Source: Hyphococcus sp.
Lineage (GTDB): Bacteria; Pseudomonadota; Alphaproteobacteria; Caulobacterales; Parvularculaceae
Assembly: GCA_028284345.1 (NCBI GenBank)
Contig: JANQRY010000008.1
Coordinates: forward strand, 836,790 to 900,789
Length of the DNA stretch: 64,000 bases
Direction: 5' to 3'
Position 1 is the stretch's first letter; the number at the start of each line of letters is the position of its first letter. A program made the translations under genes and the position numbers. The notes beneath the pieces are model-generated. The model was not told the origin of the DNA and made no database searches. It saw nothing but the letters and a program-made list of their open reading frames with translations. Shown piece after piece: positions 18,349 to 27,473 of the stretch.

Positions 18349-18413
18349 AAGATTTTATTGAACCATTGAAGCGGCAAGCGACTCCAAGCTAACGCCGAAA
18401 AAAGACGCCGCCG

Positions 18414-18974
18414 TCAGCGAAACTTATAGACGCCGATCTGCGCCGCGCCGTAGCGACGCCGGTCGACCTCGGCAAAGTCCCGGGCCGCAGCCGGCGTTTC
18501 GCCTTGTCCCTGTTCCACGACTGCGATTGCGCCGTCGGCGAGCCAGCCGCCGTCGCGCAGCGTCTCAAGGGCGGGCGCGGCGAGGCCCTTGTCGTAGGGC
18601 GGGTCGAGAAAGGCGAGCGTGAAGGCCGGGCCGGCGCTGGCGGGTTTTGCGCCGAGAGCGGCGGCGGAGCGGCGATGAATGCGCGTCGCGCCGAAAAGGT
18701 CCAGCGCCTCCACATTGTCGCGAATGGCGCCGCGGGCGGCGGCGTCGGTCTCGACAAAGAGGCACCAGGCGCCGCCCCGGGACATGGCCTCAAGCCCCAG
18801 GGCGCCGGAGCCGGCGAACAGGTCGATAATGCGCGCGCCGGCAAAGTCCACATCGTCGCGGGCGGCGAGCAAATTGAACAGCGCTTCGCGCGTGCGGTCC
18901 GCCGTCGGTCTTGTGTCCCGTCCCTTCGGCGTTGCGAGCCGCCGCCCCTTATGCGTTCCGCCGACGATACGCAT
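18414..18974 (-). CDS. rsmD: 16S rRNA (guanine(966)-N2)-methyltransferase RsmD
   Basis: 186 residues, full length. It begins MRIVGGTHKGRRLATPKG, the family start, followed by RPTADRTREALFN. SAM motif I is IIDLFAGSGALGLEAMSRG, and the N2-guanine catalytic motif is DPPY (FLDPPYDKGL). It modifies G966 in helix 31 of 16S rRNA on 30S intermediates. The ATG overlaps the TAA of the upstream DUF429-like gene (TAATG), indicating translational coupling in a four-gene run with rluB. Confidence 0.95.
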   Translation of the reverse strand: MRIVGGTHKGRRLATPKGRDTRPTADRTREALFNLLAARDDVDFAGARIIDLFAGSGALGLEAMSRGGAWCLFVETDAAARGAIRDNVEALDLFGATRIHRRSAAALGAKPASAGPAFTLAFLDPPYDKGLAAPALETLRDGGWLADGAIAVVEQGQGETPAAARDFAEVDRRRYGAAQIGVYKFR

Positions 18975-19864
18975 TACTCGTCGCCGCCTTCATGGCCGGC
19001 GCCGACGATCCAGCCTTCCTCCGCCAGCACCTTCTTGTTATCGGCGGCGTTTAAACCCGGCGGCCGCGACAGCAGCGTTCCGAATGCGCCCCGGGCGTCG
19101 AGGGCGGCGTAGGCCTTGGCGACGGTGCGCACTTGCGCCGCGTCTTTCACATCGCCTTTTTGAAAGGTCGGTTCAAACATCGACGGATAGACTTCCGTAA
19201 TCGCGATGGGCGCGTCGAGGGCGTCGGCCCATTTCGTTTCGAACGGCCAGATGGCGCATTCATTGCCGAATGTATTGCGCAAAGTTTGCAGCCGCGCCAT
19301 CCCGAGCATCGCCTGTGAGCCCACCGCGCCGTTATAGGCGAGTTGCCACACCGATTTCGCCGGCGGTCGCCAGCGTTCGACAATCCGGTATTCCCATTGG
19401 CGGAAGGCGTCCGTCGTCGGCTTTGTCGCCGACAGGTGGTCGTAAGCGTGCTGGCGCGGGCGGCCCCAATATTGCGGGGCGTCGAATTTCTCGCGGTTCC
19501 AGCAATTGGCGAGGGCGTAACGGTTTGACCGGTTGCGGACGTCGTCCTCCACCTCGCTGGCGAGTGTGCGCCACAGGGCGGTCCAGCGCGCCTTGCCGGC
19601 GATGCGCTTTGCGGCGCCCGCCGGATAGCCGAAGGGAAAATCAAAGCCGGCGAAGACGCGCCGGCCGGCGGCGAGGTCTTTCTTAAGCCTTGCGGTTAAA
19701 AGATCGAGCGCCTCATGGCGCGTCGCTGGGTTGAGGGGCGGTTTGATCCGTATACGGTCGCTCGCGCGCCTCGCCTCGCCGATCCAGATGGAATCCTTGC
19801 CGCGTTTCGGCGTATTGGCGGCGGACCAGTCGACGATGAGGTACGTGTCGAAGAGTATGGTCAA
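18974..19864 (-). CDS. DUF429-like protein of unknown function
   Basis: 296-residue soluble protein. The start, LIVDWSAANTPKRGKDSIW, has the Asp-Trp-Ser signature of an RNase H-like DUF429 fold. Other notable stretches are VFAGFDFPFGYP (a second acidic strand), NREKFDAPQYWGRP, WQLAYNGAVGSQAMLGM and ITEVYPSMF. Some relatives carry misleading names linked to cobalamin or molybdopterin synthesis; nothing here supports that. The TTG start overlaps the DUF4169 stop (TTGA) and its own stop overlaps rsmD, so it is embedded in an RNA-modification operon. A nucleic-acid role is possible but unproven. Confidence 0.6.
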   Translation of the reverse strand: MTILFDTYLIVDWSAANTPKRGKDSIWIGEARRASDRIRIKPPLNPATRHEALDLLTARLKKDLAAGRRVFAGFDFPFGYPAGAAKRIAGKARWTALWRTLASEVEDDVRNRSNRYALANCWNREKFDAPQYWGRPRQHAYDHLSATKPTTDAFRQWEYRIVERWRPPAKSVWQLAYNGAVGSQAMLGMARLQTLRNTFGNECAIWPFETKWADALDAPIAITEVYPSMFEPTFQKGDVKDAAQVRTVAKAYAALDARGAFGTLLSRPPGLNAADNKKVLAEEGWIVGAGHEGGDE

Positions 19865-20049
19865 TGCTTGTCGTCATCGTCCTTGCGATGACCGTCGAGA
19901 AACGCATCCTGCTTTTTCGCTTCCGCTTTCTCCATCACCACGTCGTCCTTGCGCCGGCCGTGTTTCACGCGGTTTTCCTCCGCTGCGCGTTCTTTCTCAG
20001 CGCGCTTCTTTCGTTTGCGAAAGCGATTGAGGTTGACCACATTGTTCAT
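19861..20049 (-). CDS. DUF4169 small basic protein
   Basis: 62 residues, very rich in Lys, Arg, Asp and Glu. The start MNNVVNLNRFRKRKKRAEKE and the later HGRRKDD and LDGHRKD elements match DUF4169, a small alphaproteobacterial family of unknown function. It is probably helical and could bind RNA or ribosomes. Its ATG overlaps the rluB stop (ATGA), and its own stop overlaps the next start. Confidence 0.82.
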   Translation of the reverse strand: MNNVVNLNRFRKRKKRAEKERAAEENRVKHGRRKDDVVMEKAEAKKQDAFLDGHRKDDDDKH

Positions 20050-20789
20050 AGTCCGATCTCCGCGCAGATCTTCGCCCCGAGCTGTTCTTTCAACTGTTTG
20101 CCGGGGACTTCCTCGAACGCGCCTTTTTGCAGTTTGCCAAGCTGAAAGGGGCCGTAGGCGGTGCGAATGAGGCGGTTCACTTGAAGCCCGAGATGACGCA
20201 TGACATTGCGCACCTCCCGGTTCTTGCCTTCATTGATCGACAAGGTCACCCAGGAATTGCCGCCCTGGGCCTGATCGAGCGTCGCGCGAATGGGCCCGTA
20301 GCGAACGCCGTCGATTTCGACGCCGTCTTTCAGTGCGTCGAGGGCCTTTTGCGTCGTGCGGCCATAGGCGCGCACGCGATAGCGCCGGGTCCAGCCCGTT
20401 GAAGGCAGTTCAAGACTGCGCGCAAGGCCGCCGTCATTGGTGAGAAGGAGAAGGCCTTCCGTCGTCAGATCAAGCCGGCCGACGGAAATCACCCGCGGCA
20501 GTTTTCCGGCCAGCGCGTCGAACACCGTCGCGCGCCCTTGCGGATCCTTATGGGTTGTGACGAGGCCGTCGGGCTTGTGATAGCGCCACAGGCGCGGGCG
20601 CTCAGGCCGTGCGACGCGCGTTCCGTCAACGCGGATATCCATATCCGGCGTCACCTTGAACGCCGGCGTCGTCAAGGTTTTTCCGTCGACAGCGACAATG
20701 CCCTGCTCGATCAGCTTTTCCGCCTCCCGGCGCGAGGCGACGCCGGCGCGGGCGAGATATTTGGCGATGCGTTCGCCCTCTTCGGACAT
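20046..20789 (-). CDS. rluB: Pseudouridine synthase, RluB/RsuA family
   Basis: 247 residues. An N-terminal S4 RNA-binding domain (about 6-50: ERIAKYLARAGVASRREAEKL) is followed by the RsuA-type catalytic domain with D103 in VGRLDLTTEGLLLLTNDG. RLIRTAYGPF and a C-terminal basic tail follow. Best matched to RluB, which modifies U2605 of 23S rRNA; RluE/RluF/RsuA cannot be excluded by eye. It heads the run rluB - DUF4169 - DUF429-like - rsmD, all overlapping by a few bases. Confidence 0.88.
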   Translation of the reverse strand: MSEEGERIAKYLARAGVASRREAEKLIEQGIVAVDGKTLTTPAFKVTPDMDIRVDGTRVARPERPRLWRYHKPDGLVTTHKDPQGRATVFDALAGKLPRVISVGRLDLTTEGLLLLTNDGGLARSLELPSTGWTRRYRVRAYGRTTQKALDALKDGVEIDGVRYGPIRATLDQAQGGNSWVTLSINEGKNREVRNVMRHLGLQVNRLIRTAYGPFQLGKLQKGAFEEVPGKQLKEQLGAKICAEIGL

Positions 20790-20827
20790 GGGACCCTTGA
20801 ACTTTAAGCGCGACTGGACGCGCTTCT

Positions 20828-22027
20828 TTAGGCGGGGGAGAGGCGGCGATCAATCGCCTGCGGGCGAAGGACGGCGACCGTCACCGACGCAAGCGCGCTG
20901 ATGCTGATCAGAAACGCGGTGTTGATCATCGCCAGTTCGCCGACGAGCGACCGCGCGGCGACGATCATCCAGAGGGCGATGAGCGTTGCGCCGAGGGCCG
21001 AACGGGGCGTGTGCGCAATCCGCGCGAGATAGGCGCCGGCAAGGAGCAGCGCTGTCATTTCATAGCCATAGGCGTAGGGCGCGGCGACAATGGCGCCGGC
21101 GCCGACAAAGGCGGCCTTGGCCAAGGGATCAATCGGCTTGCGCCAGACGATAACGGTCATCGCCGCGAGGATCGCCGTTGCGACGAACTGGCCCCCCATC
21201 GCCGCCTCGCCGGAAAAGCCCATCAGTTTCAACTGGCCGAACACCGTCGTCATGCCCCGGGCCGGGGTCAGCGTCGCGGCCCCGGCGATTTCGTCCTTGA
21301 AGCGCAAGGCGGCGTCGAGGAACGCCGCCCATCCGTCAACGCCGACCATGAGAAATGAGAGAGCGTGAAGCAGCGCCGCGGTTGCGCAGGCGACGGCGAT
21401 GGCGCGCCAGGCCCCGACGGCGAGAAACGCGAAAGGCAGCAGCAAGCCAAGCTGCGGCTTGATGGTGAGAAGCCCGGCGGCGATCCCGGCGACGAGCCAG
21501 CGCCTCTTCGGATCATAGGCGGCGAGGAAAAGGAGGCCCGCCGTCGCAGCGCTGATCTGGCCGTAACTCAGTATCGAGACGGTAAGGGATGAGAACAGGA
21601 GAATGCGCAAGGCTTCGCCGCGAAACCCGATGCGCCGAAGAGACCATCCGAGGACGGACCATCCGGCCAGCGTCCAGGCGAGAAAGGCGGCCTTGTAGGG
21701 CAGGAGCGCGAACGGTGCGGCGATGAAAAACATCGCCGGCGGGTATTGCCACATCATGCCGACGCTTTCGAGCGGCGCCTGGCGTTTGAGCGCGGCGTCG
21801 AAAGCGGCGAAATCGTAAGCCGTCGTCGCCTCGCCGCCGAGGGCGAAGGTTCCCGCCGTGTAGAACGCGAGAAAGTCGCCGCCGACGACGCCGCGCGCGC
21901 CGATGGCGACGCCGTCCGTCAGGAAGGTCGTCGCGACAATGGTGAGCAGGAACGCCGCCGCGTAAGTGACGGACGCCCGGTCTGCAAATCGGATGAAACG
22001 CGCTGTGTCCAAGGCCCTGATCCTCAA
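20828..22027 (-). CDS. GT87-type (DUF2029) polytopic glycosyltransferase
   Basis: About 399 residues and roughly ten membrane helices. A periplasmic loop after helix 1 has GGDFLAFYTAG, with the DF pair typical of GT-C enzymes, and WQYPPAMFF follows near residue 93. This is the DUF2029/GT87 pattern, which in actinobacteria includes polyprenol-phosphomannose-dependent mannosyltransferases. Donor and acceptor are unknown here. Start uncertain: TTG 22027 or a TTG six codons downstream, preceded by AGGG. It is transcribed away from tadA. Confidence 0.78.
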   Translation of the reverse strand: MRIRALDTARFIRFADRASVTYAAAFLLTIVATTFLTDGVAIGARGVVGGDFLAFYTAGTFALGGEATTAYDFAAFDAALKRQAPLESVGMMWQYPPAMFFIAAPFALLPYKAAFLAWTLAGWSVLGWSLRRIGFRGEALRILLFSSLTVSILSYGQISAATAGLLFLAAYDPKRRWLVAGIAAGLLTIKPQLGLLLPFAFLAVGAWRAIAVACATAALLHALSFLMVGVDGWAAFLDAALRFKDEIAGAATLTPARGMTTVFGQLKLMGFSGEAAMGGQFVATAILAAMTVIVWRKPIDPLAKAAFVGAGAIVAAPYAYGYEMTALLLAGAYLARIAHTPRSALGATLIALWMIVAARSLVGELAMINTAFLISISALASVTVAVLRPQAIDRRLSPA

Positions 22028-22112
22028 GGGGGTCCAACCATCGCGCGGCCCGGTAAAGGCGGGATTAAGGCGGCTGGCGCCGGCGCGGCGCGGCGGCTAG
22101 AGAGTTGAGGCG

Positions 22113-22574
22113 ATGACGAACGCCGACGACAAACACTTCATGCAACTGGCGCTGGAAGAGGCGCGGGCCGCCGCCGAGGCCGGCGAGGCCCCGGTGGGCG
22201 CCGTGCTTGTGGGCACCGACGGGACCGTGCTGGCCGCCGCGGGCAACGCGCCTATTTCCGAGCGCGACCCGACCGCCCATGCGGAAATTCGGGCCATACG
22301 CGAGGCTGCGCAAAAGCTCGGCAATTACCGGCTTCCCGGCGCGACGCTGTTCGTCACGCTGGAGCCCTGCGCCATGTGCGCCGGGGCGATCTCCCACGCC
22401 CGCATCGCACGGCTCGTGATCGCGGCGTCGGATCCCAAAGGCGGCGCTGTCTGGCACGGGCCGCAATTTTTCGAACAACCCACCTGCCACGCCCGGCCGG
22501 AAGTCGTTGAGGGCCCGTTCGCCGAAGAGGCGGGGCGGCTGCTGAAAGATTTTTTCCGGGCGCGGCGGTCGTGA
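22113..22574 (+). CDS. tadA: tRNA-specific adenosine deaminase
   Basis: 153-residue zinc deaminase that converts A34 to inosine in tRNA-Arg(ACG). The zinc site is complete: H56-A-E58 (catalytic Glu) and P85-C86-A-M-C89 in EPCAMCAGAISHARI. A GGAVWHGPQFF stretch follows, as in TadA. GAGG lies shortly before ATG 22113. Distinguished from cytosine deaminases by the NYRLPGATLFVTLEPC block and overall length. Confidence 0.94.
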   Translation: MTNADDKHFMQLALEEARAAAEAGEAPVGAVLVGTDGTVLAAAGNAPISERDPTAHAEIRAIREAAQKLGNYRLPGATLFVTLEPCAMCAGAISHARIARLVIAASDPKGGAVWHGPQFFEQPTCHARPEVVEGPFAEEAGRLLKDFFRARRS

Positions 22575-22651
22575 TGCCCGTGAACTTACCCCATGGGGCT
22601 ACGCATCTATTTCGTTCTTTGATGAGAGAATAGCGCGATGGTGAAGTTGAG

Positions 22652-23653
22652 ATGACAATGAGCAAACGGCTTATCGGGGAAAGAGTGCGTATCAAGATCG
22701 CGACCGCTGCACTTCTATGGCTTGCCGGCGCATGTGGAAGCGAAACAGTACAGCCCGCCACAGCGTTTCCAACCGTGACGGAGGAGGAAATCGTCCTCGC
22801 CGCGGAGCCGGCGGCGTTGCGCGGCGCCTTTATCCGTCCCGCCGGCGAAGGTCCGTTTCCGGTTGTCGTCATCCATCCCGGATCCGGTCCGACAGATCGC
22901 GATGGCAACCAGACCGGCGTTGAGAACAACGCTCTCAAAATGATCGCTGATGCGCTCGCGGAACGCGGCGTCGCCAGCCTGCGCATTGACAAGCGCGGCG
23001 TCGGCGCAAGCGCGGGCGCCCTGATCGCCGAAACCGATCTGCGCTTTGAAACTTACGCTGACGATCTTGCGGCATGGGCGCGAGTGGTCGATGAGCGTTC
23101 CGACACAGGCGACGTTGCCCTATTGGGCCACAGCGAAGGCGGCGGCATATCAATACTCGCTGCACAGCGTTTCGCGCCGGCGCGCCTTATTCTGGTCGCA
23201 ACGCCCGGACGGCGCGGGTCCGATGTCATTCGAGCGCAGCTTGAAGGCCGGCTTCCGCCGGATCTTGGCGCCAGAAGCGATGAGATTTTAACGGCGCTGG
23301 AAAATGGTGAGACGATGGACGACGCGCCGCCGCAACTTGCGGCGCTGTTCCGGCCGAGCGTGCAGCCCTATCTCATCTCATGGTTCCGGTATGACCCTGC
23401 GGAAGAACTGAGCAAGATCGACGCGCCCGTCCTGATCCTTCAGGGAACAACCGACATCCAGATTCCCGTTGAAGATGCGGACAGGCTGGCGGCCGCGCAT
23501 GACAACGCCCGCCTTGTGACGATCGACGGGATGAACCACGTCCTCAAGGACGCGCCCGCCGATCCAGCGGCCAACGCCGCCACCTACAATCAGCCTGACC
23601 TTCCCTTGTCCGAGGGCGTGGTTGAGGCGATTGAGACCTTCCTGTCGGAGTAG
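22652..23653 (+). CDS. Alpha/beta hydrolase lipoprotein or secreted hydrolase
   Basis: 333 residues. The N-terminus has a basic region, a hydrophobic stretch and LAGACGSE, a plausible lipobox (Cys near residue 29), so it may be a periplasmic lipoprotein. The hydrolase core has the oxyanion region HPGSGPTDRDGNQ, a nucleophile elbow GHSEGGG, Asp in ILQGTTDIQIP and His in DGMNHVLKD. The family resembles prolyl-oligopeptidase-like S9/dienelactone hydrolases, including YfhR/YqiA-like esterases. Substrate unknown. ATG 22658 is an alternative start. Confidence 0.78.
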   Translation: MTMSKRLIGERVRIKIATAALLWLAGACGSETVQPATAFPTVTEEEIVLAAEPAALRGAFIRPAGEGPFPVVVIHPGSGPTDRDGNQTGVENNALKMIADALAERGVASLRIDKRGVGASAGALIAETDLRFETYADDLAAWARVVDERSDTGDVALLGHSEGGGISILAAQRFAPARLILVATPGRRGSDVIRAQLEGRLPPDLGARSDEILTALENGETMDDAPPQLAALFRPSVQPYLISWFRYDPAEELSKIDAPVLILQGTTDIQIPVEDADRLAAAHDNARLVTIDGMNHVLKDAPADPAANAATYNQPDLPLSEGVVEAIETFLSE

Positions 23654-23666
23654 GTTGAGATCGTCT

Positions 23667-24488
23667 TCAGTCGACAATCTCGCCATAGAGCATGGCGTGG
23701 TCGGAGAAGGTTTCGATCCAGGTTTTTTTCGCCGCTTGCGTCGGCTCTTCCACCCAGCCGTTCACTTCGACTTCGGCGCCGCCGGCGAAATTTTTGAAGG
23801 TGAGGTGATCGGCCGCGAAGACGTGGTCGAGGCTTGACGGCGCCCAGTTGTCCTTGCCGTTCCACCAGGTGTTTTCGTGAGTTTTCGGCAGCCGGCGCAT
23901 GCCGTTGACGGCGGCGGAAACGCGCTTGTCCATATAGTCAAGCTCTTTGGCGCCGTCGATATCGAGGTCGTTATTATAGGCCGCGCTCATGCCCATGGTG
24001 TTGATGTCGCCGAGGGCCACGAAGTTCGCTTTCTGATCGCCCGGCAGGCTGCGCTCGATGGTGCGTTTGAGGCTGCACACATGCTGGATCATGTCGTCGC
24101 GCAGTCCCCAGTCGCGCGGGTCGTCAAAACTTTTCAGGTGCAGAAAGAGAAAGCTGTAGAGTTCGCCGTCTTTGTCGATGGTGGCGAGGGCGCCGGGCCG
24201 GAGGGTCGGCACTTTGGACTGCAATTCGTCGCGCTGGGTGACAAAGCCGAACAGCGAATTACGCACGCCCACCAGGATTTCCACCGGGCTCGCGCTCTCG
24301 GTGATGGAAATGGAATAATCCGGCAATTGCGCGCGCATTTCCGTAAACACCGCCGCGCCCTTGACCTCATAGATGGCAAAGACGTCGGGCGCTTTCGCCG
24401 CAATGGCGCCGACGATGCGGGCGATCCGGGCCGGGTCATTGTGAAAATGTTCGACGTTCCAGGACAGAAAAGACAGGATTTTGGCCAT
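23667..24488 (-). CDS. Endonuclease/exonuclease/phosphatase (EEP) family protein
   Basis: 273-residue soluble protein of the DNase I-like fold. FLSWNVEHF near the start carries the metal-site Asn, with a Glu in IYEVKG. FVALGDINTMG holds the Asp and Asn of the active site, and SLDHVFAA plus ETFSDHAMLYGEI hold the catalytic His pair. No signal peptide. It could act on nucleic acid or on phosphoesters of small molecules; the family alone does not decide. Convergent with the upstream hydrolase gene, 13 bases apart. Confidence 0.78.
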   Translation of the reverse strand: MAKILSFLSWNVEHFHNDPARIARIVGAIAAKAPDVFAIYEVKGAAVFTEMRAQLPDYSISITESASPVEILVGVRNSLFGFVTQRDELQSKVPTLRPGALATIDKDGELYSFLFLHLKSFDDPRDWGLRDDMIQHVCSLKRTIERSLPGDQKANFVALGDINTMGMSAAYNNDLDIDGAKELDYMDKRVSAAVNGMRRLPKTHENTWWNGKDNWAPSSLDHVFAADHLTFKNFAGGAEVEVNGWVEEPTQAAKKTWIETFSDHAMLYGEIVD

Positions 24489-24635
24489 GGGGCTCTCCTT
24501 GGGGGCGCTGCGCCGTTTAGCATTGCAATTTTACAAAACCAAGAACGCCCGTGGCGCGCGACTGCGCGCTGCAATAGACGCTTTCCTGCGTCGGGGCTTG
24601 ATCTATGATGCGCTGCGAAAGAAGGAGCGCCCGAG

Positions 24636-25859
24636 ATGGATTTCGCCTATTCCGACCGCTGTAAGGACTATCAGAAACGCGTTCAGGATTTCATGGACGC
24701 CCATGTTTATGAAGGCGAGGAGATTTATCATCGCCAGCACGCAGAATTCGGTCCCGGCGAGGGGCGCTGGAAAATCCCCCCGATCATCGATGAGCTGAAA
24801 GCGAAGGCGAAAGACGCCGGCCTGTGGAACCTTTTTCATCCGTATAAGGAATGGGGTCCCGGTCTTTCCAACGCCGACTATGCGCCGCTCGCGGAAATCA
24901 TGGGCCGGACCCATATCGGGCCGGAAGTCTTCAACTGCGCCGCGCCCGACACGGGCAATATGGAAGTCCTGATGAAATACGGGACGCCGGAACAGCAGGA
25001 GCAGTGGCTGAAACCCCTGCTCGAAGGCGAAATCCGGTCGGCCTTTCTGATGACGGAGCCGGCGGTCGCTTCCTCCGACGCCACCAATATTGAAACCGAC
25101 ATCAAGCGCGACGGCGACGAGTATGTGATCAACGGTCGCAAATGGTGGTCGTCCGGCGCCGGCGATCCGCGCTGCAAGATCTACATCGTCATGGGCAAGA
25201 CGGACAAAACCGCCGAGCGTCACAAGCAGCAATCGCAAATTCTTGTGCCCGCGGACGCGGCCGGCGTGAAGATCATCCGGCATCTTCCAGTGTTCGGCTA
25301 TGACGACGCGCCCCACGGCCATATGGAAGTGGAGCTGAACGACGTGCGCGTGCCGGCGTCGAACATCATTCTGGGCGAGGGGCGCGGCTTTGAAATCGCG
25401 CAAGGCCGTCTCGGCCCGGGGCGCATTCATCACTGCATGCGCACCATCGGGGCGGCGGAAGCCGCGCTTGAGAAAATGGTGAAACGGCTTTTGACGCGCG
25501 AAGCCTTCGGCAAGCCAATCTACAAGCAGACCATCTGGGAACAGCGCATCGCCGAAGCGCGCATCGACATCGAGATGTCGCGGCTTTTAACGCTGAAAGC
25601 CGCGTGGATGATGGACACGGTCGGCAATAAGGGCGCCCAGGGCGAAATCGCCATGATCAAGGTCGCCGCGCCGAAGATGGCCCTCAAAGTCATCGACGAT
25701 GCGATCCAGGCCCATGGGGGCGCCGGCGTCACCACCGATTTCGGTCTTGCAAATCTCTATGCGGGGATCCGCACCTTGCGCCTCGCCGACGGGCCCGACG
25801 AGGTTCATTGCCGCGCGATTTCGCGGATTGAGACGAAGAAGTATTCCAATTTGGCGTAA
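24636..25859 (+). CDS. Acyl-CoA dehydrogenase family protein
   Basis: 407-residue FAD enzyme. The three ACAD domains are evident: an N-terminal helical part (to about 125), a middle sheet with [16 protein letters not shown] and [13 protein letters not shown], and a C-terminal helical domain with [16 protein letters not shown] and [11 protein letters not shown]. These fit the ACAD10/11-like subgroup, which oxidises longer or branched acyl-CoAs. The exact chain length cannot be read. GGAG lies before ATG 24636. No ETF or hydratase genes are adjacent. Confidence 0.92.
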   Translation: MDFAYSDRCKDYQKRVQDFMDAHVYEGEEIYHRQHAEFGPGEGRWKIPPIIDELKAKAKDAGLWNLFHPYKEWGPGLSNADYAPLAEIMGRTHIGPEVFNCAAPDTGNMEVLMKYGTPEQQEQWLKPLLEGEIRSAFLMTEPAVASSDATNIETDIKRDGDEYVINGRKWWSSGAGDPRCKIYIVMGKTDKTAERHKQQSQILVPADAAGVKIIRHLPVFGYDDAPHGHMEVELNDVRVPASNIILGEGRGFEIAQGRLGPGRIHHCMRTIGAAEAALEKMVKRLLTREAFGKPIYKQTIWEQRIAEARIDIEMSRLLTLKAAWMMDTVGNKGAQGEIAMIKVAAPKMALKVIDDAIQAHGGAGVTTDFGLANLYAGIRTLRLADGPDEVHCRAISRIETKKYSNLA

Positions 25860-25926
25860 CCGGCCGCGGTTTCGATCGACCGGCGGGGGCGCTATGGTGT
25901 GCGGCGACGCTTTGATGGGAGCCGCC

Positions 25927-26235
25927 ATGAACGCCCTCGACCCCACCCAGATCTGGTTGTTGATGGCGGCGGTCGCCTATATCGCGTTTATGGCGGGCCG
26001 GGCGACGGCCAATCGCGGTGATGCGGAAAGTCGTGAAACGCGGGCCCTGCGCCAACAGGAAAGCGCCGAGCGCATATTCTCTGAAATGGACGCGTCGATC
26101 CGGGAGGAGGTCGATCGTCTTCTCAATGATGGAAAGATCATCAATGCGGTGAAGATCGTGCGCGAAAACACCGGGCTCGGTCTTCGCGACGCAAAACTGG
26201 CGGTCGACTGGCGCCGGCGCATGATCAAAAGTTGA
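25927..26235 (+). CDS. Membrane-anchored protein with ribosomal L7/L12 C-terminal-like domain
   Basis: 102 residues. A single membrane helix (about 7-26: IWLLMAAVAYIAFMAGRA) is followed by a charged helical linker and a C-terminal segment, KIINAVKIVRENTGLGLRDA, which closely resembles the helix alpha-4 region of L7/L12. The conserved Gly-Leu-Gly-Leu turn is kept. Such membrane-tethered L7/L12-like proteins have no assigned function. GGGAG lies seven bases before ATG 25927; an in-frame ATG at 25915 is less likely. Confidence 0.65.
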   Translation: MNALDPTQIWLLMAAVAYIAFMAGRATANRGDAESRETRALRQQESAERIFSEMDASIREEVDRLLNDGKIINAVKIVRENTGLGLRDAKLAVDWRRRMIKS

Positions 26236-26266
26236 GCATGATCAAGGGCTGATCGCGAAGGAGGCG

Positions 26267-26962
26267 ATGGTGACGACGTTCAACGGCCTGCCGGCGGATT
26301 ATTTCAAATTCTTCAACGAGCTGAAGAAGAATAACAATCGCGCATGGTTCAACGACAACAAGCAGCGCTTTCGCGAAAGCGTGCAGGAGCCGTTGGCCGC
26401 GTTTGTCGAGGCGATGGCGCCGCGGCTCAAAAAAATTTCAAAACACGTCGTCGCCGATCCGCGTCTCAATGGCGGCTCGGTGTTCCGCATCTACAAGGAC
26501 GTGCGGTTCTCAAAGGACAAGACGCCCTACAAGACCCATGGCGCGGTGCAGTTTCGCCACGCTCTCGGTAAGGACGCCCACGCGCCGGGCTTTTACGTGC
26601 ATCTGGCGACGGATGAGATTTTTTACGGCGGCGGGATCTGGGTGCCGCCTTCGCCGAACCTTTTGAAAATTCGCGAGGCCATTCGCGACAAGGGAAAAAC
26701 CTGGAACAAAGCGACCTCGGGCGCGGTCTTTGAAAAACGCTTCGGCGAATTGCACGGCGTCCAGCTAACGCGCCCGCCGCGCGGCTTTTCACCGGATGAG
26801 CCTGACATTGAAGACATCAAGCGCAAGAGCTTTTTCGCCATGGCCGAGGGCAAACCGGCGGCGGCGAAAAAAGCGGCGTTTGTTGATGACGTCGAAGCGG
26901 CATTCAAAGATTCAAAGCCGATGATGAAATTCCTTTGCGACGCGCTCGGCGCGCCATTTTGA
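26267..26962 (+). CDS. DUF2461 family protein
   Basis: 231-residue soluble protein matching DUF2461 (TIGR02453): FKFFNELKKNNNRAWFNDNK, VFRIYKDVRFSKDKTPYKTH, then GFYVHLATDEIFYGGGIW. The conserved basic and aromatic residues are all present. Function of the family is unknown. A strong AGGAGG precedes two possible starts, ATG 26267 and GTG 26270. A DinB-like gene follows eight bases downstream. Confidence 0.88.
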   Translation: MVTTFNGLPADYFKFFNELKKNNNRAWFNDNKQRFRESVQEPLAAFVEAMAPRLKKISKHVVADPRLNGGSVFRIYKDVRFSKDKTPYKTHGAVQFRHALGKDAHAPGFYVHLATDEIFYGGGIWVPPSPNLLKIREAIRDKGKTWNKATSGAVFEKRFGELHGVQLTRPPRGFSPDEPDIEDIKRKSFFAMAEGKPAAAKKAAFVDDVEAAFKDSKPMMKFLCDALGAPF

Positions 26963-26969
26963 GGCGGCG

Positions 26970-27473
26970 ATGATCACAGCTGAATATTTGCAATTGCTGG
27001 CGCGCTACAATCGCTGGCAGAATGAAAGTCTTTACACGGCTGCGGGCGCGCTGAGCGAGGAGGCCCGCCGTGAAAATCGCGGCGCCTTTTTCCGGTCGAT
27101 CCACGAAACACTGTGTCATATTCTGTGGGCGGATAAGATCTGGCTGAGCCGGTTTACGGATTATCCGCCGCCTGAGGGCGGCATTCCCTCATCGACGGCG
27201 CTGCATGTGGACTGGGCGCCGTTATGCGCGGACCGGCGCGAAACGGACGACGCCATTCTCGACTGGGCCGCAGGCGTGACGGACCGGCAGCTAAAAGGGG
27301 ATCTCGCCTTGTATTCCCCCGCCGCGGGCCGCAAGCTTTCGCGCCCAAAATGGCTGCTCTTTACCCATTTCTTCAATCACCAGACCCATCACCGCGGCCA
27401 GGTTCACGCCATGCTGACAAGCGCCGGCGCCCGCCCCGACGACACGGATATCCCGTTCATGCCGGGGCTTTGA
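26970..27473 (+). CDS. DinB family protein
   Basis: 167-residue four-helix-bundle protein of the DinB/YfiT superfamily. The usual metal-binding histidines are present: H50 in HETLCHILWADK, and two in NHQTHHRGQVHAML near the C-terminus. Family members include thiol-S-transferases (bacillithiol, mycothiol) and DNA-damage-induced proteins; gshA in this genome suggests glutathione is the local thiol. Function here is not fixed. Overlaps the end of the convergent MATE gene by 17 bases. Confidence 0.88.
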   Translation: MITAEYLQLLARYNRWQNESLYTAAGALSEEARRENRGAFFRSIHETLCHILWADKIWLSRFTDYPPPEGGIPSSTALHVDWAPLCADRRETDDAILDWAAGVTDRQLKGDLALYSPAAGRKLSRPKWLLFTHFFNHQTHHRGQVHAMLTSAGARPDDTDIPFMPGL

